Shown: positions 28,288 to 37,786, counted from the stretch's first letter. The stretch: 64,000 nt of DNA from an uncultured Tateyamaria sp. (GCF_947494755.1 NZ_CANLVZ010000001.1:1-64000), one strand, 5' to 3'. Translations and numbers: made by a program. The notes: generated from the sequence alone by a model not told the origin.

Positions 28288-29976
28288 ATGTCCCCTTTTC
28301 AGCGCTCTATTCTGACCAAACAGCTTGACCTTGCGGTGACCGCATGTCGCGACGGCTGGCATGTGTTGCGCCATCGTGGGCCAAGCCAGATTCAGTTCTG
28401 GTTCATCGCCCTTGCCATCGGGATCGCCGCCGGATTTGCCGCGCTGTTTTTCCGCAAGGGGATCGAGGCCTTGCAGGCCTGGCTTTATGGGACGGAGGAC
28501 GTGCAATACCTGCACAGCTTTGCCTCATCCCTGCCGTGGTATCTGATCCTGATCATTCCCATCATCGGCGGGCTGGTTGTGGGCTTGATCCTGCACAATT
28601 TTACGAGCGATGGGGTGGCCCGGTCCGTTGCGGACGTGATCGAGGGGGCCGCCTTGCGCGATGGGCGAGTCAGCACGAGGGCCGGGTTCGCCTCGGCCTG
28701 CGCGAGCTTTATCACGCTGTCCTCGGGCGGCTCCACGGGGCGGGAGGGGCCGGTGGTGCATATCGCGGCCGTGATCTCGACCAAGGTGTGCCGCTGGATC
28801 AAGGCCGACGGGATCACGGGCCGCGACCTGCTTGGCTGTGCGGTGGCGGCGGCGGTCTCGGCCAGCTTCAACGCGCCCATCGCGGGGGCATTGTTCGCGC
28901 TCGAGGTGGTGTTACGCCACTTTGCGGTCCACGCCTTTGCGCCCATCGTGATCGCGGCTGTGGCGGGGACAATCATCAACCGCCTCGAATTCGGGGACGT
29001 GACCGAGTTCATGCTGCCCGAAGCCAACGAATTGGTTTTTTATCAGGAATTGCCCGCCTTTCTGTTGCTCGGCCTGATGTGCGGGCTAGTGGCTGTGGTG
29101 CTGATGCGCGCGATCTTCTGGACGGATGATGTCGGCTCCGCCTTGCAAGCGCGCACGGGCCTGCCGCGCTGGCTGCGGCCCGCGATTGCGGGGGCGTTGC
29201 TGGGGGGGCTGGCGATCTTCTATCCCCACATTATCGGCGTCGGATATGAAACCACATCAATGGCGCTGACGGGCAAGCTGGCGCTGAACGAGGTGGTGGT
29301 GTTTGTGGTCCTCAAGACGGCAGCAGTGGCAATCACCATGGCAGGCCGTATGGGGGGCGGGGTGTTTTCCCCCTCGCTGATGATCGGGGCGCTGTCAGGG
29401 CTGGGCTTTGGCCTTGTGGCGACCAGCATTTTCCCCGAGGTGTCAGGATCGGTCACACTCTATGCGCTGGCAGGGATGGGCGCGGTTGCGGCGGCGGTTC
29501 TCGGTGCGCCGATATCGACCACCCTGATCGTGTTTGAGTTGACGGGGGACTGGCAGACCGGGCTTGCCGTGATGGTCGCAGTGTCCATGTCTACGGCGTT
29601 GTCGTCGCGGCTGGTGGACCGCAGTTTCTTCCTGACCCAGCTTGAGCGGCGCGGCGTGCATCTGGCGGCAGGGCCGCAGGCGTATTTGCTGGCGATGTTC
29701 CGGGTCAGCGGCGTGATGCGCAAGATGAATGACCCGCGTGCAGCGGATGAGACCGTGTGTTGGGAGATGATCGGCGAGGGCATCTATGTGGATGCGACTG
29801 CGACGCTCGAGGTAGCCCTGCCGATCTTCGATCGCACGATGGTCCGCTTTATCCCGGTGGTGACGCTGACAGGGCAGAACGCAGCGCCCGAATTGCGCGG
29901 CGCGTTGTTCCATGTGGATGCGCTCAAGGCATACAACCGGGCGCTGGCGGCCACAGCAGCCGAGGAACACAGCTAG
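28288..29976 (+). CDS. ClC family chloride channel/transporter
   Basis: A 562-aa membrane protein of the ClC family with about 17 hydrophobic helices and a degenerate CBS-like C-terminal tail. The anion-path motif G-S-T-G-R-E153-G-P (148-155) keeps the gating glutamate. The segment F-N-A-P-I-A-G-A-L-F-A-L-E206-V207 aligns with the E. coli segment ending E202-E203. The proton-path glutamate (E203) is therefore Val here, as in animal ClC channels. The ATG at 28288 avoids an unlikely 17-residue extension. It stands alone between recN and a convergent DUF427 gene. Confidence 0.9.
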   Translation: MSPFQRSILTKQLDLAVTACRDGWHVLRHRGPSQIQFWFIALAIGIAAGFAALFFRKGIEALQAWLYGTEDVQYLHSFASSLPWYLILIIPIIGGLVVGLILHNFTSDGVARSVADVIEGAALRDGRVSTRAGFASACASFITLSSGGSTGREGPVVHIAAVISTKVCRWIKADGITGRDLLGCAVAAAVSASFNAPIAGALFALEVVLRHFAVHAFAPIVIAAVAGTIINRLEFGDVTEFMLPEANELVFYQELPAFLLLGLMCGLVAVVLMRAIFWTDDVGSALQARTGLPRWLRPAIAGALLGGLAIFYPHIIGVGYETTSMALTGKLALNEVVVFVVLKTAAVAITMAGRMGGGVFSPSLMIGALSGLGFGLVATSIFPEVSGSVTLYALAGMGAVAAAVLGAPISTTLIVFELTGDWQTGLAVMVAVSMSTALSSRLVDRSFFLTQLERRGVHLAAGPQAYLLAMFRVSGVMRKMNDPRAADETVCWEMIGEGIYVDATATLEVALPIFDRTMVRFIPVVTLTGQNAAPELRGALFHVDALKAYNRALAATAAEEHS

Positions 29977-29986
29977 GCCGGTGCGC

Positions 29987-30030
29987 GGTCTGTTTTGCTG
30001 ACGCAAAAGGCACCCGCCCACCGACCCTTG
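29987..30030. repeat. Dispersed convergent-gene repeat, copy 1
   Basis: Starts GGTCTGTT, continues with a hairpin TTTTGC-tgac-GCAAAA and ends with CACCCGCC and CCGACCCTTG. The same ordered elements occur at 61659-61704. Both copies lie between tail-to-tail genes, so a role as a two-way terminator is possible. Confidence 0.65.
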
Positions 30031-30035
30031 CGTCG

Positions 30036-30380
30036 TCAGATCTGTTCGACCGCGATTCCGTCACCGGCGTAAAAGGCGAGGTGGTCCTTGATCCGCGCCA
30101 CACCCTCTTTAGGGCTCTCATAGCTCCAGACCTTGTTTTCCAGCGTTTGGGATTTCGTTACGACAGAGAAATACGTGGCATCCCCTTTGTGCGGGCAATG
30201 CGTGGTCTTGTCGGTCCGGTCCAGAAAGGCCATCGCGATATCGTCGCGCGGGAAATAGATCACAAAGGGATAGTCCCCCTCGGTCAGTTCAAGCGCCTGA
30301 GTGCTTTCGCCCAGAACGGCCCCGCCCGCGCGCACAGTCCATGTGCCGGGTGCTTTGCGGATCGTGATATGATCAGCCAT
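30036..30380 (-). CDS. DUF427 domain protein
   Basis: A 114-aa protein of the DUF427 family (compact beta-sandwich, function unknown). Family features visible are V-R-A-G-G-A-V-L-G-E-S near the N-terminus, Y-F-P-R-D-D-I near residue 42 and H-C-P-H-K-G-D-A-T-Y-F-S near residue 62. A C-terminal H-L-A-F-Y follows. ggaga is placed well upstream of the ATG. It is convergent with the ClC gene and runs in the same direction as the aminopeptidase, cobT and cobS genes. Confidence 0.88.
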   Translation of the reverse strand: MADHITIRKAPGTWTVRAGGAVLGESTQALELTEGDYPFVIYFPRDDIAMAFLDRTDKTTHCPHKGDATYFSVVTKSQTLENKVWSYESPKEGVARIKDHLAFYAGDGIAVEQI

Positions 30381-30452
30381 GAGGTCTCCTTTTCGAGCAT
30401 TTGTGATGTGATGACGCGCAGGTGTATCAGAGGAATGCCGGTGCGACCAGAG

Positions 30453-32243
30453 CTAGAGCGGTGCACAGGCCTGTTCCAGCCACGCGCGCGCCTGATCCGA
30501 GACGCGGGGACCGATTTTCTCAAGCGTTTCAGCGTGATAGGCGTTAAGCCATTGGCGCGAGGGCCCATCCAGCATCTCGGCCACGATCAGGCGGCGGTCG
30601 ATCGGCGCAAAGGTCAGGGTGCGCCAGCTCAGCATGTCGCGGTGCGCATCTCCGTCTGCCGGTGGCGTGGCCTTTTGCGCGACAATCAGGTTCTCGATCC
30701 GAATGCCAAACGCCCCCTCGCGGTAATAGCCCGGTTCGTTGGACAGGATCATGCCGGGTTGCAGTGGCACGGCGCTGACGCGGCTGAGCCTTTGGGGGCC
30801 TTCGTGCACGGACAGGTAGGTCCCAACGCCGTGCCCCAACCCATGGTCAAAGTCCTGATGCGCATACCACAGCGGCGCGCGCCCGATGGCCTCGATATCG
30901 CGGCCCGCCAGTCCTTTGGGCCAGCTCAGCCGCGACATGGCGATCATGCCCATCAGCACGCGGGTGAAGGCGGTGTGCGCCTCTTCGGGTGGCGTTCCGA
31001 TGGGGATCGTCCGGGTAATGTCGGTGGTGCCGTCGAGGTATTGACCGCCGCTGTCGAGCACAATCAGGTGGCCGTCCTCAAGCAGGCTGTCCGTCTCTTC
31101 GGTCACGCGGTAATGCATGATCGCGCCGTTGGGGCCGGTGCCGGCAATGGTCTCGAAACTGATGTCCTGCAGCGCGTTGTCGCGGCGGCGGTAGGTTTCA
31201 AGCTGGGTAACGACTTGCGTTTCGCGCACGCTGCCCGGGTCTTGCGCGTCAAGCCAGCATAACAGTTCGACAACGGCCGCCCCGTCGCGCAGATGTGCCT
31301 CGGCGCTGCCCGCGATTTCGGCGTCGTTCTTGCAGGCCTTGGGCAGCGCGCAAGGATCATCACCCCATTGGACCCGGTCCCCTACCGCGTCCGCTACGGC
31401 GATGGGCACCGAGGATTTGTCGAGCAGGACCGGTCCGTCAAGCCCGGCCACATGATCCAGAAACGCCTCTGGGGGATGAGAGGTCACGTCCGCCCCAAGA
31501 TGGTCGCGCACATTGTCCAGCTTGGACGGGTCCATGAACAGATCCACCGCACCCGAAGCGTGCAGAACAGCGAACCCTTGGGCAATCGGATTGCGCGGGA
31601 TGTCGGCACCGCGAATGTTGAGCAGCCAGCACAGGCTGTCAGGCAAGGTGATCACTGCTGCGGCCAAGGCGCCCTTGGTCAATTCCCACGCAAGGTGGGC
31701 ACGCTTGTCGCCATGGCTTTCACCGGCAAATTCAATCGGATGGACCTTGGCCGGTTCCGCCGCCGGGGCAGGCTGATCAGCCCAGATGCGATCGACCAGA
31801 TTCCCGACCTGCACCAAATCTACCCCGGACCCTTCAAGGGTCCGCCGCGCCTGTTCCATCTGGCTCGGCGTGTGAAGCCATGGGTCAAAGCCGACGCGGC
31901 CCCCGTGGGGCAATTGATCCCGCAACCAGTCCGCCAATGACGTTTCAGGCCAGGGCACGGGGGTGAAGTCGGGTGCGACCTGCGCCTTGACCTGCGTGCG
32001 ATAGCGCCCATCGATGAAGACGCCTGCGATGTCTTCCAGAACCGCACAAAACCCGGCTGAGCCGGTGAAGCCTGTCAGCCACGCCAACCGCTCATCGCGG
32101 GCCGAGACATATTCACCCTGATGCGCATCCGCGCGCGGTACCAGAAAACCATCCAGCCCCTCGGTGGCCATGACCTCACGCAACATGGCCAGACGGGGCG
32201 GACCCTGTTCAGGGCGGGCAGTGACCTCAAAGCTCTGAAACAT
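30453..32243 (-). CDS. M24B family Xaa-Pro aminopeptidase
   Basis: A 596-aa metallopeptidase of the aminopeptidase P type that removes N-terminal residues before proline. Two creatinase-like N-terminal domains precede the pita-bread catalytic domain. Metal ligands are visible in L-D-S-G-G-Q-Y-L-D-G-T-T-D-I-T-R, G-L-G-H-G-V-G-T-Y-L-S-V-H-E-G-P and I-L-S-N-E-P-G-Y-Y. The three-domain length matches eukaryote-like long members rather than E. coli PepP (441 aa). It is probably cytosolic, since no signal peptide is seen. Confidence 0.92.
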   Translation of the reverse strand: MFQSFEVTARPEQGPPRLAMLREVMATEGLDGFLVPRADAHQGEYVSARDERLAWLTGFTGSAGFCAVLEDIAGVFIDGRYRTQVKAQVAPDFTPVPWPETSLADWLRDQLPHGGRVGFDPWLHTPSQMEQARRTLEGSGVDLVQVGNLVDRIWADQPAPAAEPAKVHPIEFAGESHGDKRAHLAWELTKGALAAAVITLPDSLCWLLNIRGADIPRNPIAQGFAVLHASGAVDLFMDPSKLDNVRDHLGADVTSHPPEAFLDHVAGLDGPVLLDKSSVPIAVADAVGDRVQWGDDPCALPKACKNDAEIAGSAEAHLRDGAAVVELLCWLDAQDPGSVRETQVVTQLETYRRRDNALQDISFETIAGTGPNGAIMHYRVTEETDSLLEDGHLIVLDSGGQYLDGTTDITRTIPIGTPPEEAHTAFTRVLMGMIAMSRLSWPKGLAGRDIEAIGRAPLWYAHQDFDHGLGHGVGTYLSVHEGPQRLSRVSAVPLQPGMILSNEPGYYREGAFGIRIENLIVAQKATPPADGDAHRDMLSWRTLTFAPIDRRLIVAEMLDGPSRQWLNAYHAETLEKIGPRVSDQARAWLEQACAPL

Positions 32244-32249
32244 GATCCA

Positions 32250-32286
32250 CCTTCATCTTGCCAAATATCTGCCCCGTAGGGTCGGG
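32250..32286 (-). repeat. Possible short intergenic repeat element
   Basis: On the minus strand this reads ACGGGGCAGATATTTGGCAA, then GATGAAGG. It resembles the ATATTT-containing tail of intergenic repeats I recall from Roseobacter genomes and loosely resembles the REP-like copies in this window. It lies between the cobT stop and the aminopeptidase start and may also carry that gene's ribosome-binding site. Confidence 0.3.
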
Positions 32287-32287
32287 T

Positions 32288-34165
32288 TCAACCGGCGCGC
32301 CGCATCCCCATCACGCGCGCCCGTGCTCGCGGATCGCTGTCAAACAGGGCCGCCAATTGTTCGGTCATCGCCCCGGCGAGTTGCTCCACATCTGTGATCG
32401 TCACCGCGCGGTCGTAATAGCGGGTCACATCGTGGCCAATTCCGATGGCAAGCAGCTCGACCGCCTTCTTGCGCTCTACCATGGCGATCACGTCGCGCAG
32501 ATGTTTCTCAAGATAATTGGCGGGGTTCACCGACAGCGTGCTGTCATCCACCGGTGCCCCGTCCGAAATTACCATCAGGATCTTGCGCGCCTCGGGGCGG
32601 CTCATCATGCGGCGATGCGCCCATTCCAGCGCCTCGCCGTCGATGTTTTCCTTGAGCAGACCCTCTTTCATCATCAGTCCCAGATTGGGGCGCGCGCGGC
32701 GCCACGGCGCATCGGCGGACTTGTAGATGATGTGGCGCAGATCATTCAGGCGACCGGGTTGGGCGGGGCGCCCTTCGTTCAGCCATGCCTCGCGGGCCAG
32801 GCCCCCTTTCCACGCGCGGGTGGTAAAGCCGAGGATCTCGACCTTCACGTTGCAGCGCTCCAGCGTGCGGGCCAGAACATCCGCACAGATCGCGGCAATC
32901 GAGATCGGGCGTCCCCGCATCGAGCCGGAATTGTCGAGCAACAGCGTCACGCAGGTATCGCGGAACTCGGTATCCTTTTCGACCTTGAAGGACAGGGGCG
33001 TGGTCGGGTTTGCCACGATGCGCGCCAAGCGGCCGGCATCGAGCGTTCCTTCCTCCAGATCGAACTCCCAACTGCGGTTTTGTTGGGCCTGCAAGCGGCG
33101 CTGCAACTTGTTGGCCAGACGGCTCACCGCTCCTTTCAGCGGCTCAAGCTGTTGGTCGAGATAGGCGCGCAGGCGTTCCAGCTCGATGGGCTCGGCGAGA
33201 TCTTCGGCAGAGATCTCTTCATCGTGGGTATCAAGGTAGACGCGGTAATCCGGATCGGCCTCGGACACAGGCTGTGGGGCCGGGGGTTCAAGCGGGGCCT
33301 CGCCATCGGGCATCTCCGCCTCTTCGCCCATTTCCTGATCGGCCATGTCGTCCATGGAGACTTGCGCCTGGCTCGCATCCTGTTGTTCTTCCTGCGAACT
33401 TTCGGGCGTGCCTTCGGCCTCTTCGTCGTCCTGATCGTCCTGGCCGGTGCTGTCGGGCTCCTGATCCTCTTCGGACCCTTCCTCGGCCTCGTCTTCTTGA
33501 TCCTCGTCGATCTGATCGGGGTCATCGCCCAATTGATCGCCATAGCCAAGGTCAGTGATCACCTGCCGAGCGAATTTTGCGAAGGCGGCCTGATCGTCGA
33601 GAATGTCATCAATGCGGTCGAGCGTGCCACCCGCCTGATCCTCAATGAATCCGCGCCACAGCTCCATCGCGTTCTGCGCGCCACCGGGCAGGTCGCGGCC
33701 CGTTGCAAGGTGGCGCACAAGATAGCCCGCAGCCGCCGCCAAAGGCACGTCGCTGGCCTGTTTGACCTGCTCATAGCCGCGGCGCATCGCGTCATGGCTG
33801 ATCTTGGCATCGATATTTCCCGCCGTGCCCGGCATGTCGCGCGCGCCCATCGCCTCGCAGCGCGCCGTTTCCATCGCCTCGTAAAGATCACGCGCCATCT
33901 CGCCTTGCGGAGAGTATCGCGAATGGGTCTGCCCGTTGTGATAGCGGCGGTGGAGCGCCAGCGCATCCGCCGTTCCGCGCGCCAGCATCACCTCGTCGCG
34001 GGTCATGCGGCGCGACACCTGCGGCAGACGCATCGCATCGCCCGACACGCCCGAAGGGTCGACCGAATAGCTGACGTTCAACTCAGGATCATTGGCCATG
34101 ACCTTGGTGGCCTCGGCCAGCGCCTTTTTGAACGGATCGGCGGGGTTGTCGTTTTGCGTGCTCAT
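32288..34165 (-). CDS. cobT: Aerobic cobaltochelatase subunit CobT
   Basis: Subunit of the ATP-dependent CobNST complex that inserts cobalt into hydrogenobyrinic acid a,c-diamide in aerobic B12 synthesis. The 625-aa protein has a helical N-terminal part, a very acidic low-complexity linker (about 215-330) and a C-terminal von Willebrand A domain. That domain carries the MIDAS motif L-L-D-N-S-G-S-M near residue 412. It overlaps the preceding small gene by one base, and cobS lies just beyond that. CobN is not in this window. Confidence 0.94.
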   Translation of the reverse strand: MSTQNDNPADPFKKALAEATKVMANDPELNVSYSVDPSGVSGDAMRLPQVSRRMTRDEVMLARGTADALALHRRYHNGQTHSRYSPQGEMARDLYEAMETARCEAMGARDMPGTAGNIDAKISHDAMRRGYEQVKQASDVPLAAAAGYLVRHLATGRDLPGGAQNAMELWRGFIEDQAGGTLDRIDDILDDQAAFAKFARQVITDLGYGDQLGDDPDQIDEDQEDEAEEGSEEDQEPDSTGQDDQDDEEAEGTPESSQEEQQDASQAQVSMDDMADQEMGEEAEMPDGEAPLEPPAPQPVSEADPDYRVYLDTHDEEISAEDLAEPIELERLRAYLDQQLEPLKGAVSRLANKLQRRLQAQQNRSWEFDLEEGTLDAGRLARIVANPTTPLSFKVEKDTEFRDTCVTLLLDNSGSMRGRPISIAAICADVLARTLERCNVKVEILGFTTRAWKGGLAREAWLNEGRPAQPGRLNDLRHIIYKSADAPWRRARPNLGLMMKEGLLKENIDGEALEWAHRRMMSRPEARKILMVISDGAPVDDSTLSVNPANYLEKHLRDVIAMVERKKAVELLAIGIGHDVTRYYDRAVTITDVEQLAGAMTEQLAALFDSDPRARARVMGMRRAG

Positions 34166-34551
34166 CAGTCAGCCCCTTCCAAAATACCGGCAGACGCGAG
34201 GTCGGCACGGAGCCGTTCGCAGGCCAGCGTCGCCTCAACTGTTGCGTCCCATGCCGGACCTTCCATGGCGCCGCCATTGGACAGCAATGCATCGGCGCGA
34301 CGGTCCCAGTCCTTCGCCCCCTGTGCGCGGGCCGCCATGGCCAACGCGGGGTCGGTGATGTGGGGCAGGATGGCATCAAATTGCGCCTCGGTCGCCACTT
34401 TGATCACCTCCACATCGCCGTACACACTGGCCGCTTGCGCGTAAGCATCAGCTTGGCCGACGCAATTGGCAAATTCCAGCGCGGTTTGCGCGATGTCCGC
34501 AACGGCGGGTGTCGCACTCAACGCGCACACAGCCACCGCGGCCCGCATCAT
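34165..34551 (-). CDS. Small secreted protein of unknown function between cobS and cobT
   Basis: A 128-aa protein that begins with a plausible Sec signal peptide (about residues 1-18, ending A-V-A-D). It has two Cys in the mature part (in A-N-C-V-G and A-C-E-R-L) that could form a disulfide in the periplasm. I recognise no family. It overlaps cobS by 4 nt (ATGA) and cobT by 1 nt, so all three are probably translated together, although the chelatase is cytosolic. The second ATG at 34548 is an equally good start. Confidence 0.72.
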   Translation of the reverse strand: MMRAAVAVCALSATPAVADIAQTALEFANCVGQADAYAQAASVYGDVEVIKVATEAQFDAILPHITDPALAMAARAQGAKDWDRRADALLSNGGAMEGPAWDATVEATLACERLRADLASAGILEGAD

Positions 34552-35534
34552 CCCAGGCTCACGCTGGCCGCTGATTCCGGCAATTCTTCGTCAAACAGGC
34601 GTTGGTAGAATTCGGCCACGGTTTGCCGCTCCAACTCGTCGCATTTGTTCAGGAATGACAGGCGGAAAGCATAGCCGACATTGCGGAAAATTTCAGCGTT
34701 TTGCGCCCACGCGATCACGGTCCGTGGCGACATCACCGTGGACAGATCCCCGTTCATGAACGCCGTCCGCGTGAGGTCGGCGACGGTCACCATCTGCTTG
34801 ACCGTCTTGCGCCCTTCGGCAGTGTTGTAATGCGGGTTTTTGGACAGCACGATGGCCGTTTCGGCATCAATACTCAGGTAGTTCAGCGTGGCGACCAGCG
34901 ACCAGCGGTCCATCTGACCTTGGTTGATCTGTTGGGTGCCGTGGTAAAGGCCCGTGGTATCCCCAAGGCCCACTGTGTTCGCGGTCGCGAAGATGCGGAA
35001 ATAGGGGTGGGGTTCGATCACCTCGTTCTGATCCAGCAGGGTCAGCTTGCCGTCCACTTCCAGCACGCGCTGGATGACGAACATCACATCCGCCCGGCCC
35101 GCATCGTATTCATCGAACACGATGGCGGTTGGATTGCGCAAGGCCCAGGGCAGGATACCTTCTTGAAAATCAGTGACTTGCTTGCCGTCTTTCAACTTGA
35201 TCGCGTCCTTGCCGATCAGGTCGATGCGCGAAATGTGACTGTCGAGGTTTACACGAACCGCAGGCCAGTTGAGGCGCGCGGCGACCTGTTCGATATGGGT
35301 CGATTTGCCCGTGCCGTGATAGCCCTGGATCATCACACGGCGGTTGTGCGAAAACCCGGCCAGAATGGCCAGCGTCGTGTCAGGATCGAACTTGTAGGTG
35401 CTGTCGATGTCGGGCACGCGGTCCGAGCTTTCGGCAAAGCCCTTGACGACCATGTCACTATCAATGCCAAAGACCTCACGGACCGAAATCTCTTCGCTTG
35501 GTTTTGCATTGATATCCATCGCGCCGTCGGCCAT
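34548..35534 (-). CDS. cobS: Aerobic cobaltochelatase subunit CobS
   Basis: AAA+ ATPase subunit that powers CobNST. Walker A G-Y-H-G-T-G-K-S is at residues 71-78, followed by Walker [10 protein letters not shown] and a sensor segment [18 protein letters not shown]. The ATG at 35534 gives 328 aa starting [13 protein letters not shown], the usual family length. An upstream in-frame ATG at 35600 would add 22 residues unlike the family. It is the first gene of the cobS-unknown-cobT set. Confidence 0.95.
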   Translation of the reverse strand: MADGAMDINAKPSEEISVREVFGIDSDMVVKGFAESSDRVPDIDSTYKFDPDTTLAILAGFSHNRRVMIQGYHGTGKSTHIEQVAARLNWPAVRVNLDSHISRIDLIGKDAIKLKDGKQVTDFQEGILPWALRNPTAIVFDEYDAGRADVMFVIQRVLEVDGKLTLLDQNEVIEPHPYFRIFATANTVGLGDTTGLYHGTQQINQGQMDRWSLVATLNYLSIDAETAIVLSKNPHYNTAEGRKTVKQMVTVADLTRTAFMNGDLSTVMSPRTVIAWAQNAEIFRNVGYAFRLSFLNKCDELERQTVAEFYQRLFDEELPESAASVSLG

Positions 35535-35770
35535 CTCGACTATCCCTTTGAAAAACGTAAAAGCGCGCCCGTGACAGGCGCGCCCGTGGTGGTGCAACAT
35601 AACGCGGCCAAGGGCAAGGGGAAGGGGAAAATCACCTCTGCAACAATGCGTGTTTCCGCGCGACCGCGCGGGCGCTCAGGCGCGGCACGATCATGTTTTC
35701 AACGGGCTGGCGGCGCACCAGTCCAGTTGAGAAAAACGCTATGCCAGTCGGGCACAGCGACTCCGCGCCG

Positions 35771-36397
35771 CTACTTGAAATTCCGGCTGTCCTTGATCTG
35801 ATCCCAGGCCCAAACGACCTCTTGCAGCTGTTCTTCCTGGCTGCGGTCGCCGCCGTTCATGTCCGGGTGCAGCACTTTGATAAGGGCCTTGTAGGCTTTG
35901 CGCACCTCGGCCTTGGTTGTGCATTGGGCGGCGTCCAGAATTTCAACAGCGCGCTTTTCGGTGGGGGGTAGTTTGCGCCCGCCGCCGGGTTTGTTGCGGC
36001 CCGGATTTTGGGTCGAGTTGTTGCCGAGCACCTGATGGGGGTCCTCGATGCCCAAACGGGCCCATGCGCGCGCCTCGGGGTCAGTCATGGGTTTGGTCGC
36101 GCGTTCCCACACCTTGTCCTTGGACTGTTGGGCATTGATTTCGGCCTCGGTCGTGCCGTCAAAGAAATTCCATTTCAGATTATATTCGCGCACATGCTGC
36201 TGGCAGAACCAGAAAAAGTCATCCAGCACATCGGGCGCTTTGGGCGCGCGGAACTTGCCCGCTTCTTCGCAACCATCATGGTCGCACTGGCGCACAGAGG
36301 TCTCGGACGCCCCGGACATCCCACGCCGTCCACGCGGATTTTTCTTTTTCGCCGACGAGACGGACATGTCAAAACCAAAGGGATCAGATTTGCGCAT
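35771..36397 (-). CDS. J-domain protein with N-terminal Cys/His-rich region
   Basis: A 208-aa cytosolic protein. The C-terminal part is a J domain (A-V-E-I-L-D-A through L-H-P-D-M-N-G-G, HPD near residues 177-179), which stimulates DnaK. The N-terminal half has a C-D-H-D-G-C motif near residue 38 and F-C-Q-Q-H near 64, spaced like a small zinc site. It is not a full DnaJ because there is no G/F or DnaJ zinc domain. It sits upstream of cobS, a neighbour pair I recall from other Rhodobacteraceae. A chaperone role for the chelatase is possible but unproven. Confidence 0.85.
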   Translation of the reverse strand: MRKSDPFGFDMSVSSAKKKNPRGRRGMSGASETSVRQCDHDGCEEAGKFRAPKAPDVLDDFFWFCQQHVREYNLKWNFFDGTTEAEINAQQSKDKVWERATKPMTDPEARAWARLGIEDPHQVLGNNSTQNPGRNKPGGGRKLPPTEKRAVEILDAAQCTTKAEVRKAYKALIKVLHPDMNGGDRSQEEQLQEVVWAWDQIKDSRNFK

Positions 36398-36473
36398 CAG
36401 GGAGGTCCTTTCCGACTCGAGGACAGGAGTTTAGACTTGTGGGGTGAGAGTGGAAGGGGGGGCAGGGAAAAAA

Positions 36474-36731
36474 ATGTCAGTTCGGCAGGAAATAGAAGAT
36501 CGGTTACGCGCGTCGTTTGAGTTGCGCGAGGTCGAGGTTGTGGATGACAGCGCGTCCCATGCGGGTCATGCCGGGGCACCGGCGGCGGGAGAAAGTCACT
36601 TTAACGTCATGCTGCGCACATCTGAATTTGCAGGGAAATCCCGAATCGCACGGCACCGTGCGGTTCATGCAGCCCTTGGCCCCGACCTGATTGGTCGTAT
36701 CCACGCGCTTGCCCTCGATCTGGGCGATTAG
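36474..36731 (+). CDS. BolA family protein
   Basis: An 85-aa BolA-fold protein. The N-terminal helix R-Q-E-I-E-D-R-L-R-A-S-F and S-H-F-N-V-M-L are typical. S-R-I-A-R-H-R-A-V-H-A-A-L-G and the late I-H-A-L-A-L contain the invariant His used for Fe-S binding with monothiol glutaredoxin. The ATG at 36474 follows ggga at 36465-36468. An ATG at 36444 would add ten atypical residues. It is divergent from the J-domain gene and overlaps the convergent DUF4177 gene by 4 nt. Confidence 0.9.
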   Translation: MSVRQEIEDRLRASFELREVEVVDDSASHAGHAGAPAAGESHFNVMLRTSEFAGKSRIARHRAVHAALGPDLIGRIHALALDLGD

Positions 36732-37234
36732 CTGTCGGTTTTTTCGCCGTCGGCGGTGCCGCGCTGTGTCGCGAGGTTCTTGAGCGACGTGGTCATGCCC
36801 GCAACCTCGCTGGTTTCTTCCACGCCGTTGTCGGGCAGCATGTCGGTGGCCCCTTTTCCGGGCGTGAATGTGTCGTCTGATTTGGCCTCTGACCCGTCGG
36901 GTTCCGCTGCGGTGGCGTCATCGTCGCTGTCCGCCGCCTCGGGCACCTCGACGAGGGCGGGTGCGGGCAGCAATTCGGGTTCGAAATCGTCCATCGGGTC
37001 GGCGACTGCACGGCGGAACACCATGACATTGCGCCACTCGGTCGTCGATCCGGTCAGGCCCGAGCGCTCGACGGAAGGCAGGGTTTCGGCGCGCTGAAAT
37101 TCCCAGCCCTCGCCGCCCATTTCGTTCATCAGAAGTTCAAGCGCATTGGCAAAGCGCCCCTCGGGCCCTTTGACGCCTTTGCCCTTGACCCCTTTGGTGG
37201 GGGCGGGCACGACTTTGTATTCCCAACCGGACAT
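36728..37234 (-). CDS. DUF4177-like protein with acidic tail
   Basis: A 168-aa protein. Residues 1-75 (M-S-G-W-E-Y-K-V-V-P-A-P, then G-G-E-G-W-E-F-Q-R-A-E-T-L) match DUF4177, a small domain of unknown function with a conserved G-W-E. The C-terminal 90 residues are acidic, low-complexity and probably disordered. There is no signal peptide. It is convergent with bolA and transcribed away from the thioesterase region. Confidence 0.8.
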   Translation of the reverse strand: MSGWEYKVVPAPTKGVKGKGVKGPEGRFANALELLMNEMGGEGWEFQRAETLPSVERSGLTGSTTEWRNVMVFRRAVADPMDDFEPELLPAPALVEVPEAADSDDDATAAEPDGSEAKSDDTFTPGKGATDMLPDNGVEETSEVAGMTTSLKNLATQRGTADGEKTDS

Positions 37235-37312
37235 GCTTGACCTCTTGTGTCGGATGCGTGTCGCAGGCGTATAGCGACACGGGCGCGCCGTGAAAAGGGG
37301 TATGCACCGCGT

Positions 37313-37786
37313 TCAGCGCCGCTTGATCCCGATGCTGGCCCCCGCCCGCTCGGGGCGGGGCAGTGTGGCGTGCGCGCTTGCAAGTGCGCCCACCTTTGCC
37401 AGCACATCGTCGGGCATCGGGGCAACACGCGGCCCTGATTGATCGACATGCAGTGTCATCGCCTCGCCGCAGGCGGCAAGCCAGCCGTCCGCGTGGTGGA
37501 TTTCCTGATAGGAATGGAAGCGTTTGGCATCATAATCAACGAGTTGGAAGGTCACGAATACCGGATCGTTCACGTGCAACTCGCGCACATAGCTCAGGTG
37601 GAATTCCGCCGTGTAGGTCGTGCATCCGGTCCGCTCGAGATAGTCGGGCCCGAACCCCATCAGCGGATAGACCTGATCGGCGCCTTCATCAAAAAGCACG
37701 TTGTAATAAGCCATGTTCAGATGCCCGTTATAGTCGATCCATTCGGGTTTCACGGTCATCTGTTCGGATCGAAAGGGGGCGGTCAT
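37313..37786 (-). CDS. Hot-dog fold acyl-CoA thioesterase
   Basis: A 157-aa thioesterase of the 4-hydroxybenzoyl-CoA thioesterase/YbgC type. The active-site region W-I-D-Y-N-G-H-L-N-M-A-Y-Y (about residues 15-27) and Y-V-R-E-L-H-V-N-D-P-V-F-V are characteristic. Related proteins act on betainyl-CoA or other short acyl-CoAs, and the substrate here is not known. The ATG at 37786 (MTAPFRSEQM) is preferred over 37981, which would run into the divergent methyltransferase gene. Confidence 0.88.
   Translation of the reverse strand: MTAPFRSEQMTVKPEWIDYNGHLNMAYYNVLFDEGADQVYPLMGFGPDYLERTGCTTYTAEFHLSYVRELHVNDPVFVTFQLVDYDAKRFHSYQEIHHADGWLAACGEAMTLHVDQSGPRVAPMPDDVLAKVGALASAHATLPRPERAGASIGIKRR

Noticed and set aside
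29757-31262. 501-codon plus-strand frame spanning the end of the ClC gene, DUF427 and the aminopeptidase
   Set aside because: It crosses three recognised genes in other frames and is Arg/Gln/Gly-rich, as expected for an antisense frame.
32258-34444. Open frame of 728 codons on the plus strand opposite cobT
   Set aside because: It is the antisense of a clear cobT/secreted-protein pair; its composition (His/Arg/Leu-rich) is typical of GC-rich shadow frames.
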